This document shows positions 12,001 through 27,100 of a DNA stretch of 60,000 bases, in pieces. Each line of letters starts with the position of its first letter. Within the stretch, counting starts at the first letter, position 1. This DNA is from Apostichopus japonicus (lineage: Eukaryota > Echinodermata > Holothuroidea > Aspidochirotida > Stichopodidae): contig NC_092568.1 of the NCBI RefSeq assembly GCF_037975245.1, positions 32,460,501-32,520,500 of the forward strand, in the 5' to 3' direction. The notes beneath the pieces were generated by a model, which was not told where the DNA came from, made no database searches, and saw only the letters and a program-made list of their open reading frames with translations. The translations under genes and the position numbers were made by a program.

Positions 12001-14946
12001 TAGAGTTGAATTTTGAAAGATGGCATTTTCTCAAAATGTGCTCATAATTTTGCATTCTGTTTTTCATTGATGTTTCACTTACAAGTATATATCCAAATTG
12101 ATATGATATTTCAGTGGGTAAAGGTGTCTATACAGTAGACTAGTGATGCCTCACATTGGCATTTTCCCCACTTGCCAAAGTAGTGAGTCTAATCCTTTCC
12201 ATTTAATATTTCGTATATTTTCATATCTCATCATTTTAATAAAGCCACAGGAAAATCATTACATTATTTTACCAGTTTGAGATTATTGACGATGAGATTC
12301 AACGGTGAGACGATAAATATATATCTGTGAGTCTCAAGGTAAAACCTGCAGTGTGTACACAAATACAGGAGGTCGATGAATATTTGCCTAAATACGCTCA
12401 GCAATCCCGCTAATATCTGCTGTACTGTACATAAATGTCCTTGCTTTAATCTTCTACAGCGACAGAATTGAAATTAATTCATACATGTACATGCCTACAT
12501 GTATGTAATTGATACCATAGTGGCAGTATGCTATGCTTGGAATAACTGGTTTGTTTGTGCTGCATGAGTCATTGTCACATGAATCCCTTACCGCATTTTG
12601 TATGCTGTACAGTCCAACAGACCATATCAATTCACTCGAGCCTTCCTTACCTACTTATCTCCAATTAAAGCTATACACTTCCCCCAATATACTGTATCTG
12701 CAAGAGAACGGTATCATTTAGTGCACTGCACCCCCACTGACCCTTGTCCGGGTTACCGCCACATCCTCTTCCTATCACACATATATACCGTTCCAAAAGT
12801 TCAATACCTTGGTTTCATATCTATAGAGATTTTCACTTTGTCCCAATCCATGTCTGATGTAATTTGTCTGATTAATATATAGGTATATGTGAATGTTAAA
12901 GATATAACTGATCTCACCCCCAATTTATGTGCATAATATCTCTGACATTGCATTAGCAGAGAAATTCATAGTTCATACCCCCATTATTCCTACAGTAGAT
13001 GAAGGACAAAATGATAAAGAGATGCAGTTGTTTTACTGTATGAAACAATATATTTATATAGTTCATAACAGTCATAAAAAGCACCCTCAAATAGTGTTAA
13101 GTATTTGAGACCCTGGTTTTGTTTTTCTTCATTCAACCTCAAATAATATTTTGAATAATGTTGGTCCTCCTGTGGTGAAAAGTCAAGAGATTATGTAAAT
13201 AATTACGGCTCATTTGTGTTTACCAGGAAGGAGCAAAGATAAGGGGTGATGATAGTGGTTCTTTTATTCGTGGTACAGTACATCACTCTGTGGTGGTGGT
13301 TAGGAGTTGTGGCTTAACATAGAGTATGGTAGCTTGGTAGATCCTGACGCACTTAAGACTTTGAGCTGGCAAAGTTCACTCTTTTTTTTAAAATATTTTT
13401 AATTTCTACATATCTACCCTTTGGAGTATATATGTTACCAGCATGCACAGATCTACAGTCTTCGTATCTTGATGAAATTTGGACAAAATTATGGGTATAA
13501 TTAGAAAAAAGAATGGCCCCATGCTGAGACCTAGTAAAGAAAGAGCAGAACGCATCCAGAATTTTCTTGGATGATCTTAATTGTGTTGAAATACCACCAT
13601 ATCCTTTGTTTCAATGATGTAAATACAACAAGCACAATAAGAAAGGTCTAGAAAGAATATTTGAAGATTTTTTTCTTTTTTTTCTTTCATTCTTTACAAT
13701 GGACACAATCGAGTAACAGAGTTAAACGATTTCAGAAAACATATTTCAATGTTAAGTCATAAGGCTGATTCAAAAAGTAGAGTTGGTTGCATTCCATAAA
13801 TTGTTTATATCCCACCAGACTGATTTAGTAGTGTTACGTTTTGATCGCATTCTGAGGATTTCTTCTCCACCAGAAAAGACAATCATCTTGTCATCAGCCT
13901 CAACAGTTACAACTAACTTTTGAAAAGAACAATTTCAACATGATTATCTTGTTAGGTATAGGCTGTGTTAAAGTGCATGTATCTACTATGTCAGTTTAGC
14001 ACATGTACACTACTATACTGTAGGTTACATTAAGTGTTGAATTTTGTCAAAACAAATGTTAAGCAGAGGTGTTTTTTTTGGGGGGGGGGGTTGGCATTTG
14101 ATCAACCATTTTAGTACCAAACATACCAAACAATTACACAAAAATAAACTTGTATTTGTGTGAATCAAGGAAACCATTTATATTAATTTGGCATTTATAA
14201 AAAGATGTTAGTTTTATGGGAGAGTAATATGCTCAAACTACTAAATACAAACTACCAGAAATGCTTTTTTTCAAACAGAAAAAATTAGGTGTAACTTGTC
14301 AGTATAATTACTGCCATTGTACTGTAGTTCCCTAAAGTCAAATTAGCATATATTTAACTTTCTTAGAATTGTCTGTAGCATTATGAATAAACTACATTTA
14401 TAATTCACCATATAGAAGTTGAATGGATGATAAGAGCACACAATTGTGTCTTTACACTTCATTTTGGGGAACATATGAGAGAGCACATTATTGGCAGAGC
14501 GTGTGCTGTAGTACTAGTCATTCCTATCATTTGGTGTACAGACTACAGAGGCATGGGTAGAAAATCAATAGCCTCAGATACTTGTATATTGACCTCACTC
14601 CCTGTCTCCCCACAACAACTGCACACTCGCTGTACCGTTTATTTCAGCTCTTGTTAACCCTTTAGCCCCCGTTTCCTCCTGGTGACCAGCCCATTCGGTG
14701 TACCACCCTCATTTGACCATCCAAAGTGTTTGGTAGCTCTTTAGTGTTAGGAATTTTCCATTTCGGAAAATCACACATGTTGTAACCAATCAGGACTTAT
14801 ATTTGTACAGCTAGGTGTTAAATATGATTATAATTGAATAACTTATGATATGTATTATTTAAACAATTGTTGTAAGAAAAAAGAGTCAAAAAGAAAAAAG
14901 ATCAAACTTGACTATTCAAAAACAATATCTTTTTCTTCTTTATCAG

Positions 14947-15162
14947 TCAAAACTTCCCAACAGAGCGTTTGATGTTGGTTGTGGTCTCGGCAGAACGACA
15001 TTTGAACTGGCCAGAGAGTTTGAAGAATGCATCGGACTGGAGCAGAGTCAGCCTTTCGTAGATGCTTGCAATAAGTTGAAGCAAGATGGCGAAATGCCCT
15101 ATAACGTGTGTGAAGAGGGAGATGTCCATTCCACGTACACAGCCAGAATAGATGCTAGAGTA
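14947..15162 (+). CDS. ovoA: OvoA methyltransferase exon a (SAM-binding motif)
   Basis: Seventy-two codons, phase 0 at both ends, acceptor CTTTATCAG, donor GTA|GTAAGT. It encodes NRAFDVGCGLGRTTFELARE, the Rossmann-fold motif I, then GLEQSQPFVDA, where the acidic residue that binds the SAM ribose is expected, and ends with a charged segment. If the 5' exon were skipped, translation from ATG 14,908 would add 13 residues read from the polypyrimidine tract, which I consider unlikely. Confidence 0.88.
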
Positions 15163-18100
15163 GTAAGTGTTGTGAAATTAATAAATAATTAGTGAGACCT
15201 ACAAAGGTGCCAACCAGCAAGTTTTTTTTCCTTTTCTTATAGTACTCATTCAAAAGATAAGGCCGATCATGTGATTTTATTCAATTTACCTCGCTTCTCG
15301 CTTACCTGTCTCCTCACAACCTTAGCACCACGTTCTACATTGCCTAGAATGTCCTTGTTCTAAACCCCTTTAACACTGTGCACCCTCTATGACTGGCTCC
15401 CGGTCATTGCCCTTCTCATTCTACCATTTTAAGTGCCTACATGCGTTTTTTTCGATCGGAATATTTCCTTTCGATTTCATCCTTACGGTAGTGGAAGTTT
15501 CGGGAGATTTTTCTTCCATCCGATTCTAGATATCCTAAACGTCCTTTCCAGCCTGATAAGTATCCTTTTCTTGTAAAGGGAGGGATTTGGGGGCTTATCC
15601 AAACCAGTAAGGTTTGGACTTTTCTTAAGATGTGACCATTAGATTGTAGTATGATTCAAAGCAATCTAAAGACTGAAAAAGGCAACGCTACTTTAGGAAG
15701 CTCATTCGAGTTGAGGTAAAATCCTTAGCAAAAACCAGGCTGTAAGCTTGGGAATGGTACCTAAGGGAATGCAGAGGGCATTGACCTCAAGAGATTAGTG
15801 GGACTGGAGACTTGCAGTGCAAATTTGCTTACATATTTGTATCTTAGTAAGTAGGTCTGGGTGTACATATGATGTATGTACCAAGAGATATATGTCAGTA
15901 CTGTATTGTGGTAAATACCCAAATACCATACATTTGTGGGTATTCCTTTTTTATAGGCTCAGTATGGGGGTATATGCAGCTTTGTGTTTTTATCTTAAAG
16001 AGGCATTTTGCTTTGCATCTGACAATTTATATTGCTCCCTTCTTTACATGCATGCATGCCTATGTTTACTCTAGAGGCCCACAGTGTCTACAGTTGGGTG
16101 ACCTAGCAACCTTACTGTCACTGTTTTGGTTTTTAATCGGTAGACATCAATAAATTTAACAGTACAGTCTGGTGTGTCTAGATTGGCAACAATTCTTCTG
16201 GTTCACAATATATGAAACCATCAGTCATTTTAGCTTTCTGGGGCATTGTGATAACTGTTCCAATGTAGACCTACTGTATTTCGTAGGTTAGGTTGATGTG
16301 GGAAATGGCATGCACAGTGTGGAGACGGGTAAACCTCATCACTCCTAAATTACCAAACCAGTAAGTTTCGATGCAATGTGTTGATCACATGTTGATCTTG
16401 ATTACAAGGAATGAAACTATCAGTCATTTTAGTTTATGGGCTGCACCGTTCGATAAGATTCCAACCAATGAAAAATCCAAGACCAAGCAATCAAATGTTC
16501 TTAACACTTTGGCTGGTAGAATAAGAGAGGATGTCTTTGACCGGGGGGGGGGGGGTGTTCGGTCATAGAGGGCACAGGGTGTTAAATGGTTACCAGTTCA
16601 CTCGAAACATAGTAGAGCAAGAGTGCTGAGGTTGTGAGGAGACAGGTAAGCTTGTCACTGGTAAATATCCAATCCTGGTGAGTTTTGGAATTACTGTTCC
16701 AGTGTTGATGGTGTCCTGGATGTAACATAACCACTTTTGTGTGTTAGGTAGATGTGAAAAGTGCATGCATAGAGTGTAGACAGGTAAGAACATTTGTCAC
16801 TCCTAAATACCCAAACCAGTAAGTCTCGGTTGCGATGCGATTTTGAACAATTTCTGCATTAATTCCGCAAAGCCTTGTGGGATATACTGTCTGTGTCAGT
16901 TTGAAAGATTATTTGAGAAAAACAACGGATTAACTTACTTTAATTTGCAGGTCTTAGTTTAGCTGTCTACAACATGTATATTACGCACGTGTCCTAGTTT
17001 TATCAGAAACTATTTTCTATATTTTAAATTATCTGATCTTAATATCATAACAATCCCCAAGTCATATCTTGGAATATAACTGATGCTGTCTGACAGGAAG
17101 ACTGATAGAATTTCATCAATTTAAAGCAGTATTGTACAGAATCGCAGACATGAACGCTTCGTTAAACTCTGCTTCTTGTTTGCGCCAGTTTTTAATATCA
17201 GTTCAGTTTGCATTACCAGGCCAAAAAAACATGCATCACTAATTTGTGAAATTATACACTTTGATATTGAAATCACTATTAGATTTTTCTAACGCATTCT
17301 ATGCAAGAATAGGTTTGCATACTTTGCTAATTTAAATCGCTCATCTCCTGCCTCCTATGTGTGATTCACCACCCACTCCAGGATCGTTTTTATGGTTTCT
17401 CTCATATTTTACAATTTTTCATATCCAATTCTGCAAATTTGCTTAACTATTGGGATTTTTGGTTGTAGTACCAACAGAATACTGCTCTAATCTTATCTCT
17501 TGGCATAAATGAAGAAAAAATGTTGTGTACTCTTAAGGATGTCCAAATTTACTTTCCATTTTGAAGGCTGAACCAAGCACAGCACATTAACATCCTCCCC
17601 CCTGCTCCCCTCCCCTGTCTCTTACTGTATATATATTGGTCACCTTCATCTGGTACTTCATGTAGAACATTATCATTTTACGAACATCAGAATCCTGTAA
17701 CTGTTTCAGTTAGCACCGGAGAAAAGATAAAACAATATCCCACATTGTTTGAATTAGTGAAAATTTGAAAATCATTCTGACAGCTGCTGCCAGCAGGAAC
17801 TCTCTCGACCAAAGGTGAACATGCAGACCGGGCTGAGATCATTGCCAAACAAATGTCTTTAGCTGGCAAAAAAACTTTCTAAAGCATCTAAACCGTTTAA
17901 CAGCTTAGTAGAGATGACAGATGGTTTAATTATATTCTATATATTTTACTTTGATGAGTGCGGCTAGCATTTAGAATGACTAAATAACTTCCTGTATAAT
18001 GCAAGGACTATCTCCCCGAGGCCTGAGTGGATGAAGCTGTTTGTAGAATCTGTTATAGATACAGTGCGGTGTACAGTCGTATATAGCACCAAAGATTACA

Positions 18101-21100
18101 AGTGATTGTAATACAGTAATACCAGTTTACCCACAGTACTGTTTTAGCATAGACTAATTTGTATACTGTGTACATGAACACAATGGAATCACTACAATGG
18201 TGGGTATATGCTGTTGAGAATATTATTAAAGGGCTGCACAGTATCGTTTTCATATTATACAACAAAAAACAGTTACCGGTCACCTTCATTGTCATCAAGC
18301 CTTTCTTTATCATTTCTAACGCCCATTTGCCTACATTTAGAAATTAAACTGTCTACGGATTAATATCATCTTCATATAAGGGAATTATTTTGAAATTAAG
18401 AAAACCTCCAGGATTTCACATTTGGACAGATTGGCAAACTTTGAAGAATTGGAAGGCATAACAGTTGACCTTTTAATATCAAAACTGAAAATATTTTTCA
18501 ATTTGTCAAGCACAATAGTAAAGATTCATATAATTATTAACTAATTATAGTATTGCAATTGAATGTTTGTATTAGTCCCTTTTCAAGGACTCAACCAATA
18601 GCTACTGTAGGAGGTAAAATACATTAATACTTGTTTGAAAAAACAATTACTTCAAGTAAATTAGGTCAACCGAATTCTCTGAAAAACAAATTTAGGTCAT
18701 GAGAGCTATGTTAAATTTGTTCGGTAGGAAGTAGTAAAAGATACCATGGGAAGGGAGGGGATGTGGAACTTTGAAAGGTTACAATGAGCAATGAAACATT
18801 ACTTCGCTTTTGATGATGAGTGACAAGCTTACCTGTCTCCTCATTACATCATCAGTCCACTAAAAAGAAAAGACTAAATATCACTCTAAGACACTTCATG
18901 TGGTACAATGAGAAGGGGGGGGGTCATTTGTTTAGTGACCGTTCACTACAAGTGTATTAATTGCTATTAAGTTTACTAATTTCACTCGCGGCTCAGTAGA
19001 GCAAAATTGTTGATTTTGTTAGGAGATGGGTAAGCTTGTTCCTCATTAACGGGATTTCTAACATCTCTTATATCGCCATTAGTCCATTACTTAGTGTGCC
19101 GACTCTCAAACAAACATTTCTGGTGGAAACTAACATTGAAATAATTTCTACTGTATGAATTCCTACAAAAGTCAAGTTGCACCATTCACTAAAATAGTGG
19201 TTAACTGGCAACAGCTATATTAAGCTAAACAACATGCTAGACTTAATGTGTGTGACCCAATGATGTATCAGGAAGTGGATGTTGACCCTGAAGTAAGTCA
19301 ATGGGGGGCACAGTGCTAAAATGTTACCAACTTTTGTAAGCTAGGTAGATTTGGTTGCACATATGGAGAGTGGACATGTATGAGTATCGTGGTTCATAAA
19401 TATCCAAACCAGTAACTTTTGGGGATTACTCTTAATTTTAAAGTAACTTTCATCCGAATTTAATTTACATACGGTACCAGTAAAAAAAAACTAACATTGT
19501 GTATGGGCTCTACCTATAAGTACTCTAGATTGTCCAGTTTCATAGCAGTCCAAAGAAAATCAAATTTAGAGCAGTCTGTTTTGAAATTTCCTTTCAAATT
19601 TTCCACCTCCAAGTGAAAGAACATTCTTCGTATATTTCTCATGTTTACTGTCTTATCCATTAAATATTTTGTGCTCCATTTTCGATTGAGTCTAAATGCT
19701 TAATTGTATGTCACTAATTGACACAAAGTGTTGGCAGCAACAAATTTGACAATGCAGAGTAGAATAATTCAAAGTTTTCTGCAGCTAATCAGTGTTTCTT
19801 GGTTGTTTCTTGGCTTATAATGTAACTTGCTGGTAAGGTTGCTGGTTCTGTCAAACCATCAATCAACTACTGTTTGAGTTGCTTTATCTTGAATAATTAA
19901 AATTACATTCATTTGATCCTTGATTCATGTGGGCTGTCTAATGGTTTTCATGCAATGGTGTGAGTCGCATGGGATTGTGACACCAAAGACTTGTGTTGAA
20001 AAAGTGTTGTTGAACATAATTCACGGTCGCTGAATATCTATTCTTTTTGCAAGATTTCAAAGTGCTCAGGGATTTACTGACTCATGGTACAGGTTTTTTA
20101 ACCGATTTTTCCAATTTTTGATACTGTTTCGATGCTGATTTTTAGGTAAGCCTGAGTCATCAAGTGTCACGTCATTTGCACAATTTCGTCAGCAATGCTG
20201 GAGATTCTGTTGTTTGACATCACACCTGTTTGCTGCCGCAACTCACTTGGATGGTACAAGCTGTGATAAGTTGAACTATCAGTATCTCGAAAATGCAATC
20301 TGGGAATTGCGCGTTAATTTCACCAGGGTGCTAAGTATATATATTTACTTAGCTCCTCCCTTACCTGTCTCCTACCACACTAACGCACTTTCCTAGTCTA
20401 CTAAGACGCCACTGGTATAGTTTTTGCACGGCGCCCTCAGTGACATGCCGCTACGGTTCACCACACGCTATCCCTTCCTTCCAAATTTACCATTCCGAAG
20501 TGAAATGCGTGTTTTCCATCTCCGTTTACATATACGCCCTTACTGACATTTTCTTGCGCGAATCTTGCTGCTTGTGACTGACAAAGTTTCAGAACGAAGT
20601 TTGCAGCAAGATTCCTCAAGCCATATATATGTTCTCCTTTCATTAGTCAACAATATAAAATTTCCTCTGGAATATTCTTTTATCTTTGTGCGAAACAATG
20701 AACATTGTTGTACCCAAAAACTTTGTGGATAACTCTAAATTTTTTATCATTCCTCTCTCAAATCAAACGGTTGGAAGCCAACAGTACAGTACGCTATCTG
20801 AAAGAGATTAAGTGATATATCACTACTGTATGTGTTGATGATATCTATGACCTAATAGTCAGAGTGACTCAAAGATACATTTCAATCAAAATCATGCTTT
20901 AAGGGATAAAAAATTGATGGAAATTGATGGCATGTGGTAATTCTTATATTACAGTAGTTTCATCTGAGTTTTCCCACAGTATATTGATGTTGACAGCTGA
21001 CACCCCCTGCAAATCTTATTAATGCCATAACAACTGCATAGACTTTTTTTACATTGGAACCTGTGTTGGTTGGGAAGCCTCACTGATGATCATTGTGCAA

Positions 21101-24100
21101 CAAACTGGTCATTCAGCTTCCAGAAATATGAACAAAACTGATAGCAAAACAAAACAAAAAAACAATGGATGGTGAATTGTGTGTTTTATGTGTCTCTTTG
21201 TTGTCTAGTGGGCGGTTCCCACAAACTATCAGGTCAATAAGTACCAACAGTACCACCCTCAGTTATCTGATCGCAAATTGGTTCAGTTATCTGGTCGCAA
21301 GTTAGTTCAGTTAATTAGCTCAAAATGGAAGAAAACGTTTTAAAGTTTCTTTGTTGTGGTATAAATTCACCAGGACCCACTTTTTGTCAATTTTTCTTTC
21401 TGAATTTAGTTTTGCAAATTTACAGAATTTATAGAGATCAGTCTCAAAATGTACATTTTGTGAAGTCCCGAGGAGATTAGGTTGACTTGTCCATCTATAC
21501 AGAACAAATTTTTATCAGAATAAAACGTGCCTCTAAATTTTACTTCATGGTTTTGTTTGAAATTGATATAAACGTTTTTATAATAATATTATAGAACAGA
21601 TTGGTTTTATGACTTTCTTCACAAAGATGTCTATTAATTTCTAGCCAGGGGTTTGTTTACTCACTCACATTGTTCATAACAAATGGAAAAAGTAGCTCTA
21701 GAAACCGAACATAGCGCAACCATTTGTTGTAGGACTGTTCTCACTCTCCGTCCCTTAATATGTTCTAGCTCTAAATCCAAGATTTCTCAGCGTCCAATCA
21801 ACAGAGAGAAAATGGGATATTCTGAATTTTGAAAGTTAGATCTCTCTGTCAGCTTGTATACCAGCACAAGTTTTGGAGAATGAAATAAAAGGTGTGGTAA
21901 ACTTAAGAATTGACGTTGCCCAAAAAGAAGAAACTGGAGAAGTTCCACAGGGAAGTTCTTCTCCGATTTCAATTCCAAGGATACTCTACTGTAACTACAG
22001 AACTGTTCAAAGGGCGACCTTTGCCAGTTTCCCTGCACTTGTATAGATCCACAGAATACAGCTCTTACTTTCCTTTATAGCCATTACAAATCAGAAAGAG
22101 GTAAACTAGATTTTGTCATCCAGGTCTTCGACCCTACTGAAGCTTTTGTTTGATCATACAAAATTCATTGATTGTTTTGCAAAAAACTAATACTCATAGA
22201 AACTGTATCTGAGATGAAGGTAGAACGTACCCCTTGCAAATGTTAAATCTCCAACTATTGCTTTCTTTGCTCATGCATCTTGTCATCATCATTACTGTAC
22301 TGTACACTACAGTGTGTCAATTCAGTGTTTGCTTTGAAGACAGTGAGTGATATATACTATTCAACCAATTTCGAAATTAACAAATTTTTACCCGCATGAT
22401 AATGCTTAAAAGATATAGGGTGCTATTACCCTCAGTTTAATACCGTAGGCTAAATTTCCATTACGTGATTTATACTGATTAGCAGTCTCTTTTTTGGCCA
22501 ATTCCTGGAAATTAATTTCCATTTGGTTGAAGTTTCTGTATGCATGTTGAGATAAAACCACAAGCACTTGGTTGTATCACACAGACAGAATCACCTCAAC
22601 AGGAGTGCACTGACGCTTGACTAATATGGCTGGAAGAAATTTGAATAGAATCATCTAGATGTTAATTGTTCCTTTTTTAGTTTGAAGTCACGTTGTTCCC
22701 ATGAATGCCTACATCGCTTTCCATCCGGTGTCTCAAGAACTTGACATGCATGTCACGCAAGACTGAACATTTGATTATATAGCTCAGTTTACATACAATA
22801 TGGTGGTTTCCTTAGTACAAGTACTTGGCCTATTGTAACATACATATTGACTTCACTCCTCTCTTACTTGTCTCCATTTTACTTATGCACTTAATCTAGG
22901 TCCTAGCTGCCTTCAGAAACTTCACCATAAACTTTCCAATGGATGTAAATCACACTAGAGAAACAGTTGTAAGCCTTGAGGATGGTAGATTTGGAAGGAA
23001 GAGGTATTAGGTGTTATGTGGGGGCGCAGTGTTTAAATGTTACCAACTGTTGTAGGCTAGGTAGATTAAGTGTATGTAGAATAGAGACAGGAAAGCACCA
23101 TTCGCGAAACTTGTATAGAAGCCTATTCTGGTGATAGTCTTGTTTCACTGAGATCACACGTTTTTTCAGACGTTTTCTGAGTGCGATATTAGATAATATT
23201 CACATGTGCTAGTGTTTGACCGATAAAACGTTTTAGAAATATAGCAAGTAAATAATACTAAATATACTCAAATGTGGATATAGTGAAAACAAAATAATGG
23301 CTATATAACATGCACATGGATTGCTAGTATGCAGTATGATGTATACAGTACGGTCTGTGAGACTTAATTGTATGCATATATGTTAAAAACTTGCTGGTTG
23401 CATTTTTGTGTCCTAACATCCTACTTGTAGTTAACATCAGCTCCACTTCCTGGCACCCAAGTATAGTAAATCTACTTGTGCATTTGTCAAGGGTCTAGTC
23501 TTGAAGTGAGTGACTCTGAACCAGTTGTATACATCTGGCTCAGAGTGATGATAATATTTAATAATATTTGATTTTTATATAACGCTTTCCACCAGCGATA
23601 GGTCTCAAAGCGCTTTATAGACGTTATGTTACCCCTGGTCAATGATAACCTGTCCCAGAGACAATCCCTCCAGTCGGCAGCAGTTATATACTGCTCCCAA
23701 TGACAAGTTAATACCTCACAGGTACCCACCCATTTAACCCCTGGGTGGAGAGAGGCAAGTGAGATAAAGCATCTTGCCCAAGGACACAGCGTAATGATGA
23801 ACTAGGCATGAATCGAACCAGCAATCCTTGGATCAAAAGTCCGACGCCTTAGCCAATTGGCCACCACGCTCTCACTACTGATACTGAGTTTCTACCAAAC
23901 AAACAACATTTTAATCTACCTAGTAGAGCACTGCTGCTCTTATAGCAATATAAATACTGGTATTGGTTTTCTAGCAGTCTGCTCAAAATTGTCACCCAGA
24001 ACCTAAAGATATTTATATCGCCGATTCTTTACATGTAAGGCAGACATTTTGTTATCTCGAGTTGCGATTCATTTTGTTACTAGACAGGACTAGACAGGGT

Positions 24101-27100
24101 GACTCACTAATAATTAATAATAGATAACGTGAGTTATTGAACACAATTGAGGGTTAAAAGACGATTAAATTTGTACTAGGGGGGGGGTGGGTGACGCACC
24201 TTACTGTATGTTCAATCTGGGAATTTTTTCAAAATTCAAAGTATTCATTAGGGCAACTTTGCATTAAGTCCTAATTACAAATCTTATTTTTAGTTGAAAC
24301 ATGCCTTCGAATGCACCATTTGATGTCTTTGAAACTTTCTTAACAGGGAACACCCACTACTACATAGGAGTCACATTGAACAAATCCACAGTGCCTCCCC
24401 CCCCCTCCATCGTAAAATTGTTTATCCACCTACAGACCGCCAATAAAAGTTCATGCCCCCCCCTCCCCTATAAACAAAATTGTTCAGGGAAAAAAAAATC
24501 GTAAATTGCCCCTCACCACCTTTGCAAACTGAGCACGTAACTGAGTTGCAAAGACATCACATACTGTAGAGAGAATTATTTGATATTCCTGATAAATATG
24601 ATTTTGTTTACAGCATCCTTGACCATGAAAATACCTCAACAAACAACTGACACCTGTCAGCTTGAGGTGATAAGCTACATGCTGTGAGGCCAGCAAACTC
24701 TGGTTAAAGTAGCATGTTTTCATATATGCTTGTGCTTAGTCGGAATTTAAACATTTCTTGGGAGTCCTTCAACTTGAAAGTACTAGTTTATGTGCAACTT
24801 TTGAGATTGCCTTTATCACCAGCAAAGTCTTAAAAAAAAAATTACAGAATGAAGATGTCGATAAGTCTTTAATTACTGTATGTTATTCAGCATCCTATTA
24901 TGATGTTTCATTCAATACTAAATACTATTTTTCCACTATTCAGCAGATTCTGCAAAAGAACCCACAAGTAGTCTCGTCGTACAAATGCCATGAATTTCTC
25001 GAACCCAGAAATATCATAACAATTGGTATACAACTATAATTATAAAAGTGTCAAGTTTTTCTCATGTTGGACATTTTTTTTTAAATCTTCTTCTTCTTCC
25101 TCTTCTTCTTCTTCTTGGTAGGACAGAACTAGAACAAAGTTTGTTCAAGGTGATGCCTGCGATCTTTCATTGGACTTTGGTCAATTTGGCTGTGTGGTGG
25201 CAGCAAATCTCCTTTGTAGGTTACCGAATCCATACAAGTTTCTAGAGAGATTACCAAACCTGGTTGCATCTGGAGGGTTGCTGGTCCTTACTACACCTTG
25301 TACATGGCTAACACAGTTTACTCCTAAGGTGAGTATCCAGATTTAGAGAGTTTTAGATGTTTACTTCACTCCTCTCTTACCTGTCTCCCACTCCACAATT
25401 GCACTTTCCTATTTACCTAACTACAGTATTTCATTCACTGCACTCTTTATCTGTCTCTGTTCAACATGGTGCAGATGTTTGCTGCAACCAATCTATCCAG
25501 TGTGTAGTAGCTTTTAGCATTTTTGGCTAGCACTGTGCCTTTGCTGAGCCAGCCTGGAGCACAGCTGCATGTTCTCTGTCTGCCAAATGTACCCATCTGA
25601 GGACACCTGGTTTATCCTATTGTATGTTCTTATCCACATGAATCCAATCGGCTTCTTGTTGTGCTCACAGTTTGTTATCACAGCGAGTTCTCTATCACCA
25701 ATCATCACTGGTTGATAAGCCAATGATGGCTTCTTCGCGAGTTCCTGCTTGCAGGAGGATCTAAAATTCATACATACATACAAACACACATACATACATA
25801 ACCCTCTATCCTTTACATTATCCCTAAGAAATGTTACTTAAAACTGTTTCAAGTGTTAAAAGGTGTAATAAATTTCCTCAGGTTCTTCCCTGTTCCTCAT
25901 TTAGTACAGTAGGTGTTTGTACAGGTACCGTACGCCGTTCTGCGATCACACTTTAAGGAAGAAAGGATCATGTAACTTCCATGAGCACGTGGGTGTCTAA
26001 GGGTTGTCTTCTCAGTTCCTTATTACAGTATGGTAGCTTTGTGCTGAAAGTGTTGTTTTGCCTATGTATAGTCTGTGGTTAGAAATAAAATGCAGTTCTC
26101 ATTAAACTTGAACACTCACAGGGGCAAATCCAGGATGTTATAAAGAGGGGGGTGTTGGGGTCGTTGATGGGGTAGTCTGAGAGCTTCCTACACCAGAAAA
26201 GTAAAACACTTGTGATAAGAACTACTTTTTGAAGCTGTAATTTAGGTTGAAAATGGAGGGGGGGGGGTGTAGTGGAGTGGTGATGAATATTTCTTCAATT
26301 CTTACAGGGAATAAGTTACTGTTCCAACTTTGCATAGCAGTTTTGAAAGCTCTGAGCTTTGTAAAATACTATGGTTCCTGTGTTCAGAAACTGCTATGCA
26401 TCTTTGCCCATATGTAGCAATTTTACTCAGTTTGAATTGCATTTTGCCATGCGTTACCGGATAAATTATTCCGTCTTATAGTCAACAAGTTAAACAATAA
26501 TGAAAAAATGTCCAAAAAATAACAATCCTTAATTCTGAAAGATTTTCCAAAAATCCTGAAGAACTGTTAGGTGTCAATAATCACAACATGCATCACTACA
26601 CTTTGGGTATATCGGTAAAAGAAACATAAGAGACCCCAAAAATTCCTGATAGTCGTCTTTTCAGAAAAGCCCCTATAAAGTGTACACTTAAATATTAATT
26701 CCGTAAAGATGAGCTAATGACATCAGTTGTAGTTCTGACATCACTTTGAGTGTCTGGATGCAAATAACTCACAGCCCATTCAGATCCGTGAGTTAAAGAC
26801 TTAACATTGCAAAACTGTGAATAGCTGTAACACCTGTCTATTAATGTACTAAGGTGACAATATGCTATGCTATGAAAACATTCTATCGAACCATTCCAAA
26901 TATTTTAGTATCAGTTCTATTGAACTTGGATATAACAACCAGTAGAAACACATACAACACCTATGAAGGCTTTATATATAATGTATTAACGACATATAGT
27001 TTATCTGTAGAAATAGAACGAAAGAGAAGGATTTATAGAAAAATAGAACAGACTACATTCAGTTTTTAGGAACATAAGAATAATTGTAGCTTTTGTCTGA

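Larger units (their letters stand above)
4000..14946. other. About 10.9 kb without a supported gene
   Basis: I looked on both strands for exons flanked by plausible splice sites and for an upstream OvoA exon and found none that I can defend. The stretch contains poly-G/C runs (8,190-8,430), a perfect hairpin at 6,727-6,759, a hairpin at 9,018-9,041 and a CA-rich microsatellite near 10,285-10,305. The small open frames have no recognisable domain. A short exon, including the one expected just 5' of 14,947, could have been missed. Confidence 0.4.
15163..25121 (+). other. OvoA intron (about 10 kb)
   Basis: No exon is supported inside it. It holds numerous copies of the AAACCAGTAAG / GAGACAGGTAAG dispersed repeat in both orientations, a tRNA-derived SINE at 23,545-23,873, and a small tandem repeat around 21,255-21,310 built on TCAGTTATCTGGTCGCAA. 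The overlapping open frames are short and unrecognised. Confidence 0.6.

Noticed and set aside
12265-12295. 29-nt candidate microexon (TACCAG acceptor, ACG|GTGAGA donor)
   Set aside because: Its phase would not fit the exon at 14,947, and the peptide does not match OvoA.
14427-14657. Frame with LHFG, considered as the missing OvoA exon with the usual LLFHYG-like block
   Set aside because: Only four residues agree. The sequence after it does not follow the family, and no donor lies at a suitable place.
26110-26280. Possible hAT element starting near CAGGGGCAAATCC
   Set aside because: Neither a matching inverted end nor a target duplication could be found.
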